This document shows, in pieces, positions 1 to 7,909 of a stretch of 64,000 nt of DNA. The first letter of the stretch is position 1; every line of letters begins with the position of its first letter. Made by a program: the position numbers and the translations under genes. The notes beneath the pieces are model-generated. The model was given only the letters and a program-made list of their open reading frames with translations, had not been told where the DNA came from and ran no database searches. The stretch lies in the NCBI GenBank assembly GCA_003134965.1, contig PLDA01000002.1:868001-932000 (forward strand), given 5' to 3'. This DNA comes from Vulcanimicrobium winogradskyi. GTDB taxonomy: Bacteria; Vulcanimicrobiota; Vulcanimicrobiia; Vulcanimicrobiales; Vulcanimicrobiaceae.

Positions 1-66
1 TCGCTCCGAGATGAGGTGGGCACGGAGCGTCTCCTGCGGCGCGACCGTTTGGGTCGTGTTCGTCAT
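1..66 (-). CDS. N-terminal fragment of an unidentified protein
   Basis: Only the first 22 codons are present; the gene runs off the left edge. The start is the ATG whose complement lies at 64-66. It is supported by a strong Shine-Dalgarno (GAGGAGG) nine bases upstream on the minus strand. The visible residues begin MTNTTQTVAPQETL and show no motif, so no function is proposed. It is transcribed divergently from imuB, with about 100 bases between the two starts. Confidence 0.6.
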   Translation of the reverse strand, partial: MTNTTQTVAPQETLRAHLISER

Positions 67-167
67 AGGTCTACGCCTCCTCATCACGCGCGGGCGGGAC
101 TGTGGCTAGAGTACGTCATCCACCTCGGAATAGTCAACTGCATGCCACATTTCGCGAGCTAATCTGA

Positions 168-1727
168 ATGCCGGCCGTCTGCGTTTGGATCCCGGCGTTC
201 CGGCTCGCCGTCGCGCGGCTGACGAACGCCGGCCCTTCGACAGGCTCAGGACAGGCTGTCGACCTCGACGCCCCGCTGATCCTCGCCGACCGGGTCGAGC
301 GCGGGCGCGTGGTGGACTGCACGCTGACCGCGGCCGCGCTCGGGGTGCGGCCCGGGATGACGCTCGTGCAAGCACAGGCCGTCGCGACCGACGCGCGGAC
401 CGTCTTCGACGATCCGGCCGCCGACACGCGCGTGTGGGCCGAGGTGCTCGAGGCGCTCGACGCGGTCTCGCCGATCGTCGAGGACGCCGGCCTCGGGCGT
501 GCGTTCCTCGAGATGCACGGGATCGCCGGTGATCCGGCTGCCTGGCTCGGCGCAGTGCGCGGCGCGCTCGCTCCCCTTCGACAGGCTCAGGGTGACAAAG
601 GCCTTCCGGTGCGGGTCGGGCTCGGGCCGAACCGGTTCGTCGCGCACGCCGCGGCGTCGTGCGGCGACGGCGTCGTCTGCGACCGGGATCCGGCAGCCTT
701 CCTCGCCCCGCTGCCGCTCGATCTGCTCGCCCAGGGCGACAACGGTGCAATGGACGACCGCATCCGCGAGCGCCTGCGGCTGCTCGGAGTGAACACGCTG
801 GGCGGCCTCGCCGCGCTCCCGCACGGTCCGTTCGTGCGTCGCTTCGGGATCGAGGCGGCCGCCTGGCACGACCTCGCTCGCGGCATCGATGACCGCCCGC
901 TCAAGCCGCGCGCGCGTACGCTGCGGGTCGATCGCGTGCTCTACGGCGAGGGCGAGGCGAGTTCCGAAGAGCAGGTGCTGTTCGCGCTCCGCACGCTGGT
1001 GGGCTGGGTCGTCGACGATCTCTGCGCGGCGGGGAAGCGCGCGGGCCGGCTCGTGCTGCAGCTCGACTGCGAAGACGGCGAGACGCGCGAGCTGACGACG
1101 CGTGTCGCGCAGCCGACCGCGGTTCCTCGCGCGCTGTTCGAGCTGTTGCGCGCACGGCTCGAAGGGATCGTCCTGACCGCTCCGGTCGTCGGGTTGCGCC
1201 TCGTCGCCGAGGAGCTCGCGAGCGGCGGCGTCGCGCTCTCGCTGTTCGCGGCGAGCGTCCCCGACCCGGACGCGATCGGCGTCGTGCTCGCGCGGCTCGA
1301 CGCCGCGCTCGGCGAAGGCAAGGCGCTTCGCGCGCGCATTTGCGATGGATCGCGCATCGAACGGCGCTTCACGTTCGAGCCGTTCACCCTCGACACGCTC
1401 GCCACGTCCTTCGACACGCTCAGGACAGGCGCGCAGCCGGAACAGACGCAGCTCGCCGCAGCGGCGACGCTGCAGCTGCGCATCGTCACGCCGCGTCCGG
1501 TCAAGGTGCGCGTGATCGACGGCGCGCCGCGGTTCGTCGGCTCGCCTTCGCAACACGTCGTCGACGTCGCCGGGCCGTGGCGCGTCGAAGAAGGCTGGTG
1601 GGCGGCGGCGACCGGTGAGGGCGCGCCGCTCGTCCGCGACGAGTACGATCTCTACCTCGACGACGGCGCGCTGCTGCGGATCGCGCGCGAAGGGGACCAG
1701 TGGAGCATACGCGGCATCTACGATTGA
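168..1727 (+). CDS. imuB: ImuB-like Y-family DNA polymerase homologue
   Basis: A 519-aa protein of the ImuB branch of Y-family polymerases. In the known mutasome, ImuB is a catalytically inactive hub that links ImuA, the beta clamp and DnaE2 during SOS mutagenesis. The N-terminus (CVWIPAFRLAV) aligns with the first polymerase motif but lacks the metal-binding Asp. The second motif (VEDAGLGRAFLEM) lacks the Asp-Glu pair of active enzymes, as expected for ImuB. A polymerase-like region fills roughly residues 1-330, and a C-terminal domain follows. Three copies of the 17-bp repeat lie inside the gene, each in a different reading frame (about residues 23-29, 136-142 and 414-420). No imuA is visible beside it; dnaE2 is 13 kb downstream. 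The Shine-Dalgarno is weak and no SOS box was seen upstream. Confidence 0.85.
   Translation: MPAVCVWIPAFRLAVARLTNAGPSTGSGQAVDLDAPLILADRVERGRVVDCTLTAAALGVRPGMTLVQAQAVATDARTVFDDPAADTRVWAEVLEALDAVSPIVEDAGLGRAFLEMHGIAGDPAAWLGAVRGALAPLRQAQGDKGLPVRVGLGPNRFVAHAAASCGDGVVCDRDPAAFLAPLPLDLLAQGDNGAMDDRIRERLRLLGVNTLGGLAALPHGPFVRRFGIEAAAWHDLARGIDDRPLKPRARTLRVDRVLYGEGEASSEEQVLFALRTLVGWVVDDLCAAGKRAGRLVLQLDCEDGETRELTTRVAQPTAVPRALFELLRARLEGIVLTAPVVGLRLVAEELASGGVALSLFAASVPDPDAIGVVLARLDAALGEGKALRARICDGSRIERRFTFEPFTLDTLATSFDTLRTGAQPEQTQLAAAATLQLRIVTPRPVKVRVIDGAPRFVGSPSQHVVDVAGPWRVEEGWWAAATGEGAPLVRDEYDLYLDDGALLRIAREGDQWSIRGIYD
234..250 (+). repeat. 17-bp interspersed repeat, copy 1
   Basis: CCTTCGACAGGCTCAGG inside imuB, followed by a partial echo (ACAGGCTG). 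In the imuB frame it encodes PSTGSGQ. Confidence 0.85.
575..591 (+). repeat. 17-bp interspersed repeat, copy 2
   Basis: CCTTCGACAGGCTCAGG inside imuB, in a different frame from copy 1. It is read as LRQAQG and followed by GTGACAAAG. Confidence 0.85.
1408..1424 (+). repeat. 17-bp interspersed repeat, copy 3 (one variant base)
   Basis: CCTTCGACACGCTCAGG inside imuB, in the third possible frame. It is read as SFDTLRTG and followed by ACAGGC. Confidence 0.75.
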
Positions 1728-1772
1728 ACCGATGGCGGGTGGGACCGGCGGCACAAACGGGCACGATGGACC

Positions 1773-2276
1773 ATGCACGCCGCCGGGACCCTGACGATCC
1801 GCTCCGCGGACGAGGACGATCTGCCGGCGATCGCCGCGATCCTCAACGCGGCAATCGCAACGCGCATCGCGACGGCCCAGCTCGAGCCGGTCGACCTCGC
1901 CGACCGCCGGGCATGGCTGCAAAGCCACGACGCCCGCCATCCCGTTTGGACGGCGATCGACGAGAGCGGGGTCGCGGGCTGGCTCAGCGTGCTCCCGTGG
2001 TCCGAGCGCGCGGCCTACGACGGTACCGCGGAACTCAGCGTCTACGTGTCGCCGGACCGCCACGGCGGCGGTATCGGCCGCAAGCTGCTGCGTCATGCGA
2101 TCGCCGAGGCGCCGCGGCTCTCGATCGAAGCCTACGTCGCGCGGATCCTGACGAACAATCCCGCCAGCTTGCGGCTCTTCGAGCGCTTCGACTTCCAGCG
2201 CTGGGGCGTCATGCGCGGTGTCGCACGTCTGGACGGCGCGCTGCGCGACGTCGCGATCCTCGGCCGGCACGTGTGA
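1773..2276 (+). CDS. GNAT family N-acetyltransferase
   Basis: A 167-aa single-domain GNAT protein that should transfer an acetyl group from acetyl-CoA to an amine. The pattern resembles phosphinothricin-type acetyltransferases. The domain starts LTIRSADEDDLPAIAAIL. The beta-4 strand is ELSVYVSPDRHGGGIGRKLL, containing the R/H-G-x-G-I-G pyrophosphate loop at about residues 95-102. The C-terminal NNPASLRLFERFDF matches the usual N-x-x-S-x-x-L-x-x-x-x-G/D-F signature. It follows imuB by 45 bases on the same strand. The substrate cannot be read from the sequence. Confidence 0.85.
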   Translation: MHAAGTLTIRSADEDDLPAIAAILNAAIATRIATAQLEPVDLADRRAWLQSHDARHPVWTAIDESGVAGWLSVLPWSERAAYDGTAELSVYVSPDRHGGGIGRKLLRHAIAEAPRLSIEAYVARILTNNPASLRLFERFDFQRWGVMRGVARLDGALRDVAILGRHV

Positions 2277-2337
2277 GCGTGCCCCTGCCTCGATAGCGCA
2301 CAGGCGCGCCCGAGCAAGACCGGGTACAGAGACCGGG

Positions 2338-2787
2338 ATGGACCCGCTGGACCCGATCGACGCCGACGACGACGAGGATGATGACGACGACGAGCTCTCC
2401 CCACCGCAATTCTATCTGACGACGTTCATCCCGCGGCCGGCGTGGTACGAGCTCGAGATCGACGACGCGACCGCGTTCCTGCAGAACCGGGTCGCCCAGC
2501 TCAACGAAGCCTTCGTCGAAGAAGACGAGGGTGTCATCTGGGCCTATCGCTATCACGTGATGGAGCGCGCGCGCGAGGTCGACGCCGTCGTGCTGCTGTG
2601 GATGATCACCTCCGACGAGGCGCTCGAGACGCTCGAGAGCACGCTGCGCCGCTCCGACGTGAACACGTACTTCGACTGGAGCGTCATCGGCGGACCGCAG
2701 AACAACGCGCCGCAGGACATCCTCGGCGCGTTCATGGCGACGCTGATCCCCGAGCCCGAAGAACACCCCCGCCCAAGCCAGAACTAA
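2338..2787 (+). CDS. Acidic conserved-looking hypothetical protein
   Basis: A 149-aa protein not matched to a named family. It opens with an almost purely acidic stretch (DADDDEDDDDDELS, residues 8-21). A compact region with normal composition follows (residues 22-140) and looks folded. I chose the ATG at 2338 because the in-frame extension upstream to 2218 lies within the end of the GNAT gene and reads like a shadow frame. There is no signal peptide or membrane segment, so it should be cytoplasmic. The end lies 41 bases before the convergent aldo/keto reductase. Confidence 0.6.
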   Translation: MDPLDPIDADDDEDDDDDELSPPQFYLTTFIPRPAWYELEIDDATAFLQNRVAQLNEAFVEEDEGVIWAYRYHVMERAREVDAVVLLWMITSDEALETLESTLRRSDVNTYFDWSVIGGPQNNAPQDILGAFMATLIPEPEEHPRPSQN

Positions 2788-2815
2788 ACCGTCAGCTCGT
2801 GTATGTCACCCTGAC

Positions 2816-2846
2816 CCTTCGACAAGCTCAGGATGACGTCGAAGGG
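2816..2846 (+). repeat. 17-bp interspersed repeat, copy 4, with inverted half
   Basis: CCTTCGACAAGCTCAGG at 2816-2832. An inverted partial copy (GTCGAAGGG) follows at 2838-2846, so the unit could fold as a hairpin. It overlaps the 3' end of the aldo/keto reductase and supplies its last residues (STSS) and its stop codon. Confidence 0.8.
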
Positions 2847-3805
2847 TCGAACGGGGCGACGGGGGCGAGGATCTCGTCCATCGCGCGGAAGATCTCGGGA
2901 TCGACGTCGAGATCGGCGGCGGCGACGTTGTCGTCGACTTGCTCCGGCCGCGTCGCGCCGACGATCACCGACGAGACGACGTCTTCACGCAGGCACCATG
3001 CCAGCGCGAGCTGTGCGAGGGTGCAATGCGCGCGCTCGGCGAGCGGTCTGAGCCGCTGCACGGCGTCGAGCACCGGCTGCGTGAAGTAGTCCTCCATCAT
3101 GTCTTTGGCGCGGCCCGCGGCGCGCGAGCCGGCCGGCGGGTTCGACGCATCCGTGTACTTCCCGCTGAGGATCCCCATCGCGAGCGGCGACCACACGACG
3201 TTGCCGAGACCGTACTGGCGGCAGGTCGGGAACACGCGCGGTTCGACGCGCCGCCACAGCGCGCTGTACTGCGGCTGGTTCGAGACCGGCTCGGCCCAGC
3301 CGCGCGCTCGCGCCAGGTTCACCGCGGCGGCGATCTGGTCGGCGTTCCACTCACTCACGCCCCAGTACAGAATCTTGCCGGCCCGCACCAGATCGTCCAT
3401 CGCCTGCGCGGTCTCCTCGAGCGGCGTCGTGACGTCGTAGCGATGGCACTGATAGAGGTCGACGTAATCGACGCCGAGGCGGCGCAGCGAGGCGTCGATC
3501 TGCTCGCGCACGTGCTTGCGGGAGAGGCCGCGATCGTTCGGGCCGTCGCCCATCGGAAAATACACTTTCGTCGCGAGCACGATCGAGTCGCGCCGGAAAT
3601 CGCGGATCGCGCGGCCGACGACCTCTTCGGCGCGGCCGCGCGCGTAGACGTTCGCGGTGTCGAAGAACGTCACACCGCGCTCGTACGCGCGCACGATGCA
3701 GGCCCGCGCCGCATCCTCCTCGACGCTGCTGCCGTAGGTCAGCCACGAGCCCAGCCCGACCGAGGAGATCTTGACGCCCCAGCGTCCGAGGTTCCGATAT
3801 CGCAC
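2828..3805 (-). CDS. Aldo/keto reductase (Kv-beta/YghZ-like)
   Basis: A 325-aa NADPH-dependent (beta/alpha)8-barrel oxidoreductase. The catalytic tetrad is visible: Asp and Tyr in FFDTANVYARG, Lys in VLATKVYF and His in DLYQCHRYD. The C-terminal cofactor region (SSVIVGATRPEQVDDN) resembles the voltage-gated K-channel beta-subunit group. The start is a GTG at 3805 (VRYRNLGRWG), which matches the usual family N-terminus. The C-terminus ends inside a copy of the interspersed repeat, so the last few residues are repeat-derived. The physiological carbonyl substrate is unknown. Confidence 0.88.
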   Translation of the reverse strand: MRYRNLGRWGVKISSVGLGSWLTYGSSVEEDAARACIVRAYERGVTFFDTANVYARGRAEEVVGRAIRDFRRDSIVLATKVYFPMGDGPNDRGLSRKHVREQIDASLRRLGVDYVDLYQCHRYDVTTPLEETAQAMDDLVRAGKILYWGVSEWNADQIAAAVNLARARGWAEPVSNQPQYSALWRRVEPRVFPTCRQYGLGNVVWSPLAMGILSGKYTDASNPPAGSRAAGRAKDMMEDYFTQPVLDAVQRLRPLAERAHCTLAQLALAWCLREDVVSSVIVGATRPEQVDDNVAAADLDVDPEIFRAMDEILAPVAPFDPSTSS

Positions 3806-3872
3806 CAAGCTCAGATACCCGTTCCGACCCGCCGTGCCTTTCGAGACCGTCCGAAATGGGAACGAACCCCGC

Positions 3873-4052
3873 ATGAACGATGGGGACGAACCGGACGACG
3901 TACTCGCGGACGCGGACACCGACGAGCAGGGCTTGATCAACCCGGGCAGCGACCAGGTGGACGTCGGCCGCGATGACGACCCCACCGCAGGCGCGTCGGA
4001 TATCGGCGGGCGAGCGGGCGACCCCGACGACGACGCGGAGCCCGGGCCGTAG
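3873..4052 (+). CDS. Very acidic small protein
   Basis: A 59-aa ORF, about one third Asp/Glu, with no Cys and almost no hydrophobic core; probably disordered if made. It starts at ATG 3873 and ends 23 bases before the lipid-kinase gene on the same strand. It may be a short leader gene translated ahead of the kinase, or a spurious ORF. No Shine-Dalgarno is obvious. No function is assigned. Confidence 0.35.
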   Translation: MNDGDEPDDVLADADTDEQGLINPGSDQVDVGRDDDPTAGASDIGGRAGDPDDDAEPGP

Positions 4053-4075
4053 CCGAGCACCAGCCGCCCAGCGAG

Positions 4076-4960
4076 GTGGTGGTCGTCGTCAACCGGCAAT
4101 CGCGCCGCACCTCGCACGATCTCGAGCGCGTTCACTCGCTGCTGCGCGCGCACGGCGTGCAGGTCGCGGCGTTTCACGTCGCGGCCGATCACGACGAGCT
4201 TCGGCGCCACGTCAAGCGCGCGGCGAAAGCCGGCGCGCCGGCGATCCTGGTCGGCGGCGGCGACGGCTCGATGGCGCATGCGGTCGACGCGCTCGCGCAC
4301 CGCAGGTCGGTGCTCGGCGCGCTCCCGCTGGGGACCGGAAACAGCTTCGTCCGCTCGCTGGGATTCGATCCGCACGATCTCGAGGCCGCGGTCGCGGCGG
4401 TTGCGCGGGGAACGGTCGGACGCATCGATCTCGGCCGCGTCAACGGCACCTACTTCGCGAACTTCGCGACGATCGGTCTCTCCTCGGAGATCGCCGCCGC
4501 GACGCCGACCTCGGTGAAGAGCTGGTCGGGGCCGCTGGCATACGCGCTCGCGGCCGTGCGGCCGCTGTTCGCGCACAAGGCGTTCCGCGCCCGGATCCGC
4601 TGGCGAGGCGGGCGACTCGACCTGCGCACCGAGGACATCATCGTCGCCAACGGCCGCTTCTTCGGATCGACGCCGGTGACGGCCGACGCTTCGCTCGTCG
4701 ACGGCCGACTCGCGCTCTTCACCACCAACGATCCCACCCGGATCGGCGCGCTGCGAACCTACATCGCGTTCGGGCTGCATCGGCAGGCGACGCTGCGGGG
4801 CGCACATGCGGTCAGCGCGGCGAAGTTCGAGATCCGCACCCGCGCGCAACAGTGGATCAGCGTCGACGGCTCGCTGCTCGAGAAGACCCCGGCACGCTTC
4901 CGCGTCGCGCGCGAAGCGCTGCGCGTCTACCTCCCGGAGCACGGCGTTGCGCACGGCTGA
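4076..4960 (+). CDS. Diacylglycerol/lipid kinase (YegS/BmrU family)
   Basis: A 294-aa protein with the DAGK catalytic fold, expected to phosphorylate a lipid hydroxyl with ATP at the membrane face. The nucleotide-binding signature is VGGGDGSMAHAVDAL (about residues 61-75), and the conserved LPLGTGNSFVRSLG loop follows at about 84-97. The GTG start at 4076 gives the usual VVVNRQS N-terminus. The next gene, a PAP2 phosphatase, overlaps it by 14 bases. The pair could run opposite reactions (phosphorylation and dephosphorylation) on lipid intermediates; that is inference. Confidence 0.85.
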   Translation: MVVVVNRQSRRTSHDLERVHSLLRAHGVQVAAFHVAADHDELRRHVKRAAKAGAPAILVGGGDGSMAHAVDALAHRRSVLGALPLGTGNSFVRSLGFDPHDLEAAVAAVARGTVGRIDLGRVNGTYFANFATIGLSSEIAAATPTSVKSWSGPLAYALAAVRPLFAHKAFRARIRWRGGRLDLRTEDIIVANGRFFGSTPVTADASLVDGRLALFTTNDPTRIGALRTYIAFGLHRQATLRGAHAVSAAKFEIRTRAQQWISVDGSLLEKTPARFRVAREALRVYLPEHGVAHG

Positions 4961-5579
4961 CGCGCTGGAATCGCGGCTCTGGCTCGCAGCGCTGCTGTGC
5001 GCGCTCGCGACCCTCGCGATCGGGGCGGTCGTCGCGAACCGGCCGCCCGTGCGGATCGATGTCGAAGCCGCCGCGCTGCGCGGCGGCGCGGTCCCGACGG
5101 CGCTCTTCTTCACCGCGCTCGGACGCTGGCCGGCGCTGATCGGCCTGGGGGCCGTCGCCGCCGGCATCGCATTGTCCGTCCGCACCGGGCTCAGCGCCGT
5201 CGCCGTGCTGCTCGCGGCGCAGGCCCTTTCGCAGGCGGCGAACATGCTGCTCAAGCTCGGATTTCATCGCGCTCGCCCGGACGCGTGGCTGCAGATCCGC
5301 GAGACCGACCTGTCGTTTCCGAGCGGTCATGCGGTGAGCGCGGTCGTGCTCTTCGTCGGCTTCGCGCTGCTCGTATGGCACGCGCCGCTGCCGCGGCCCC
5401 TCGCCGCCGTGTTCGTAGCCGCGCTCCTCGTGTGTGCGGTCGGGATCTCGTGGTCGAGGCTCGCGCTGGGCGCGCATTATCTCACCGACGTGGTTGGCGG
5501 CTTGCTGTTCGGCGCCGCGTTCCTGTGCGCGGCGCTCGCGATCATCCTGCGCTTCACCTCCGCCGCAAACGCGCAGTAG
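4947..5579 (+). CDS. PAP2-family membrane phosphatase
   Basis: A 210-aa integral membrane protein with about five or six hydrophobic segments. It has all three parts of the PAP2 acid-phosphatase signature: K-x6-RP (KLGFHRARP), PSGH (FPSGHAVS) and S-R-x5-H-x3-D (SRLALGAHYLTD). Likely substrates are phosphatidic acid, undecaprenyl pyrophosphate or a related lipid phosphate. The best start is TTG at 4947, overlapping the kinase gene, which implies translational coupling. Longer in-frame starts lie deep inside the kinase and encode a basic shadow peptide. A terminator follows, overlapping the stop codon. Confidence 0.85.
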   Translation: MRTADALESRLWLAALLCALATLAIGAVVANRPPVRIDVEAAALRGGAVPTALFFTALGRWPALIGLGAVAAGIALSVRTGLSAVAVLLAAQALSQAANMLLKLGFHRARPDAWLQIRETDLSFPSGHAVSAVVLFVGFALLVWHAPLPRPLAAVFVAALLVCAVGISWSRLALGAHYLTDVVGGLLFGAAFLCAALAIILRFTSAANAQ

Positions 5580-5588
5580 CGTTTTTTT
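5567..5588 (+). terminator. Intrinsic terminator after the PAP2 gene
   Basis: Stem AAACGC / GCGTTT around a 6-base loop, followed by four further T residues. The loop and right arm contain the PAP2 stop codon (TAG at 5577-5579). It lies between convergent genes. Confidence 0.6.
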
Positions 5589-6452
5589 CTACACCGACTC
5601 GATCAGCTCGATGAGCCGCGGGTAGACCAGCTCGGTGCGCGCCTGCGGGATCGCCGGCTCGATGATGTCGTGGACCTCGGGCAGCCCGTGCAGCACGACG
5701 TGCTCGTACGCGACGCCGCGCGTGCGCAGCGAGCGGAAGCGGCGCGCCGCATGGGCGTTGTTGACGACCGGTTCGCGACCGTTGAGGACCAGGATCACCC
5801 GCCGCCCGTGAACCGTGGAACCGCCCGGCACGACGCCGATCTCGGTCGAGATGCGCAGCGACTCGCCGAGCGCGCGGGTGGCGAATCGCGGGTAGCCGTG
5901 CGTCGGCGGCTGCGCCTCTTTGCTGCGCGGGTCCCACCAGCCGAACGCATTCGGTGCGCTGCGCAGAAGCGCACCCAGCGCGTCGTTCGTTCCCGCGGGA
6001 AACTCGCGCAGCCCGCAGAACGGCGCGATCGCGATCCCGGTGTCGATCCGCGTGCGCGCTGCCAGCCAGCCTGCCAGCGTCGCGCCGACCGAGATCCCGA
6101 CGACGACGACCCGCTCGGCGCACAGCGCCCCGACGACCACGGCCTGCAGCGCCGCAGTCTCGAGATCGCTCGCGCGCATCTTCGCGATCGCGTCGGTCAT
6201 GCGATCGCCATAGCCGTGATACGGCATGCGGGGCACGATCGCGGCGTGTCCCCGCGCGTGCAGCAGCGGTGCGAGGCGATCGTACTGCACCGGACTGTTC
6301 GTCAGCCCGTGCAGCAGCACGACGGCGACCGGCGCGACGCCGTCGCCGATCCACCAGCGTGTGCCGTACCGCGGATCGACCTCGGGATCGGCGCGCTCCT
6401 GCGCGACGATCGTCTCGAGCAGTGCGCGCGCCTTGGCGATCCGCGGTTGCAT
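5589..6452 (-). CDS. Alpha/beta-hydrolase (carboxylesterase/lipase-like)
   Basis: A 287-aa cytoplasmic hydrolase. The oxyanion-hole strand is VVLLHGLTNSP (about residues 45-55). The nucleophile elbow is GISVGATLAG (Ser in G-x-S-x-G), and a late His in LPEVHDII is a good candidate for the triad. It resembles monoacylglycerol-lipase-type enzymes. The ATG at 6452 overlaps the stop of the upstream YqeG-like gene as TGATG. It is the last gene of a three-gene minus-strand operon: lipid kinase, HAD phosphatase, hydrolase. A lipid-turnover role is inferred from these neighbours. Confidence 0.82.
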   Translation of the reverse strand: MQPRIAKARALLETIVAQERADPEVDPRYGTRWWIGDGVAPVAVVLLHGLTNSPVQYDRLAPLLHARGHAAIVPRMPYHGYGDRMTDAIAKMRASDLETAALQAVVVGALCAERVVVVGISVGATLAGWLAARTRIDTGIAIAPFCGLREFPAGTNDALGALLRSAPNAFGWWDPRSKEAQPPTHGYPRFATRALGESLRISTEIGVVPGGSTVHGRRVILVLNGREPVVNNAHAARRFRSLRTRGVAYEHVVLHGLPEVHDIIEPAIPQARTELVYPRLIELIESV

Positions 6453-6949
6453 CAGGCCCGCGGCACGCCGCGCAACAGGAGCTGCTCGACCCAGCGCAGC
6501 GGGCGCGTGTTCCACGGATCGTGTCGGACGAGCGGGTCGACCAAGATGACGTCGAGTCCGGCCAGCTTCGCGCCGAGCACGTCGGTGAAGAGCTGGTCGC
6601 CGATCACGACCGCCTCGTGTGCGGCGAGCTGCAGCAACTGCAGCGCACGGCGAAAGCCGGCGGGCAGCGGTTTGCGCGCGTTCGGAATGCACGGCACATC
6701 GAGGTCCTTCGCGATCTCCAAGGCCCACGGTGTTCCGTTGTTGGTGAGGACGACGACGCGCACGCCGGCTTCCTTCGCCCGCGCCACCCAGCGCGCATCC
6801 TCTTCGAGCGGAGCCAGCGTGCGGAATCCGACCAGCGTGTTGTCGAGGTCGACGATCGCACCGCGAATCCCGCGCGCGCGCAGCGCGAACGGATCGATGT
6901 GACTTATCCCCTGCGCGTACAGCTTCGGCCTGATGAAGTCCAGGATCAC
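6452..6949 (-). CDS. yqeG: YqeG-family HAD-superfamily phosphatase
   Basis: A 165-aa HAD hydrolase of the short YqeG type (IIIA, no cap domain). Motif I is IVDLDNTLVG with two Asp residues (about residue 35), motif II is VVLTNNGT, and the K/GD motif is VIGDQLFTDVLGA. The LYAQGISHIDP N-terminus matches the family (usual length 160-180 aa). The GTG start at 6949 overlaps the stop of the upstream kinase gene as GTGA. A few family members act as lipid (phosphatidylglycerophosphate) phosphatases, which fits the adjacent lipid kinase and esterase, but the substrate here is not established. Confidence 0.85.
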   Translation of the reverse strand: MILDFIRPKLYAQGISHIDPFALRARGIRGAIVDLDNTLVGFRTLAPLEEDARWVARAKEAGVRVVVLTNNGTPWALEIAKDLDVPCIPNARKPLPAGFRRALQLLQLAAHEAVVIGDQLFTDVLGAKLAGLDVILVDPLVRHDPWNTRPLRWVEQLLLRGVPRA

Positions 6950-7848
6950 CGAATGTTCCCCGCGGCGCCGGGTGGGACGAGGACGGTGATCGCTCGGTTT
7001 TCGATCGTGAACTCGGCGGGAAGGCGCGCGACGCTCTCGCCGTCGGCGTAGACATGGTGGCGCCGCCCGTGGACCGAGCGCACGACGAAGCGGCGGCCGC
7101 GCACCGCCGTCGTATCCGGCGCGTGCGGGAAGCGCCGCACGGCGACCGCGAGCAGGATCCCCAGCGTGTGCCACCACGCGCGCACGTCGATCGAGTACAG
7201 CCAAAGCAGCCCGTCTTCGAGGCTCGCCTCCGGATTGTCGACGACACCGCCGAAGCGGTAGCTGTTGGCGACCGTGAGCTGCAACGCGCGCACGGTCCGC
7301 GTGCTCCCGTCGTCCGACTCGATCTCCAGATGCATCGGCCGCGCCCAGCGCAGCGCTCGCAACGTGGTGACCGGAATCGCGAGCATCCCGAGCCGGCGCT
7401 TCACCTCGCCGGTCTGCAGCCGGGTCACGCGCGTCGAGAGCCCCAGCGAGGCCTCGTTGAGATAGCGCACGCCGTTGACGCGGCCGACGTCGAGCTGAAC
7501 CGGCACGCCGACGTCGATCAGCGCGGCGACGGCGGCCGGATCGGCCGGTACGCCCAGCGTACGCGCCAGCTCGTTGAACGTGCCGAGCGGGAGGATCACC
7601 AGCGGCAGCTTCGTCTCGACCAGGCCGTCGATCGCCGACAGCAGGGTCCCGTCACCGCCGCCGACGACCACCGCCTCGACGTCGCCCCGGTGCGCGCGGA
7701 TCGCCGCCGACAGCTCGCCGGGCGGCATTTCCTTCGCGATCTCGACGACCTCGTGGCCGCGCGCGCGGATCGCAGCCGCGGCGCGGTCGCGCGCCTCCCG
7801 CCCGCGGCGCGCGCGCGAGTTGACCGCGAGGAGAACGCGCTTGGCCAT
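6946..7848 (-). CDS. Diacylglycerol/lipid kinase (second YegS-type paralogue)
   Basis: A 300-aa DAGK-fold protein with VVVGGGDGTLLSAIDGL (about residues 57-73) and LPLGTFNELARTLGV, the ATP and substrate loops of the YegS family. The conserved GRVNGVRYLNEASLGLS region follows. The start is the ATG at 7848; upstream in-frame codons run into the divergent phzF promoter region. It heads the kinase-YqeG-hydrolase operon. It is a paralogue of the kinase at 4076-4960, so the window encodes two lipid kinases. Confidence 0.85.
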   Translation of the reverse strand: MAKRVLLAVNSRARRGREARDRAAAAIRARGHEVVEIAKEMPPGELSAAIRAHRGDVEAVVVGGGDGTLLSAIDGLVETKLPLVILPLGTFNELARTLGVPADPAAVAALIDVGVPVQLDVGRVNGVRYLNEASLGLSTRVTRLQTGEVKRRLGMLAIPVTTLRALRWARPMHLEIESDDGSTRTVRALQLTVANSYRFGGVVDNPEASLEDGLLWLYSIDVRAWWHTLGILLAVAVRRFPHAPDTTAVRGRRFVVRSVHGRRHHVYADGESVARLPAEFTIENRAITVLVPPGAAGNIR

Positions 7849-7909
7849 ACGCCCTGATGTACCCGCGGCGGGCGGCGAACGAACGCGCCTCGCCGAAACC
7901 GGGTCCGCG

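Noticed and set aside
628..639. CGAACCGGTTCG palindrome in imuB, considered as an SOS box
   Set aside because: Half-sites are separated by two bases instead of four, and it lies within the coding region.
246..2270. Long open frame (674 codons) antisense to imuB and the GNAT gene
   Set aside because: Very GC-rich DNA leaves long open frames opposite real genes. The product is a low-complexity Arg/Asp-rich sequence without motifs, and the opposite strand carries recognisable domains.
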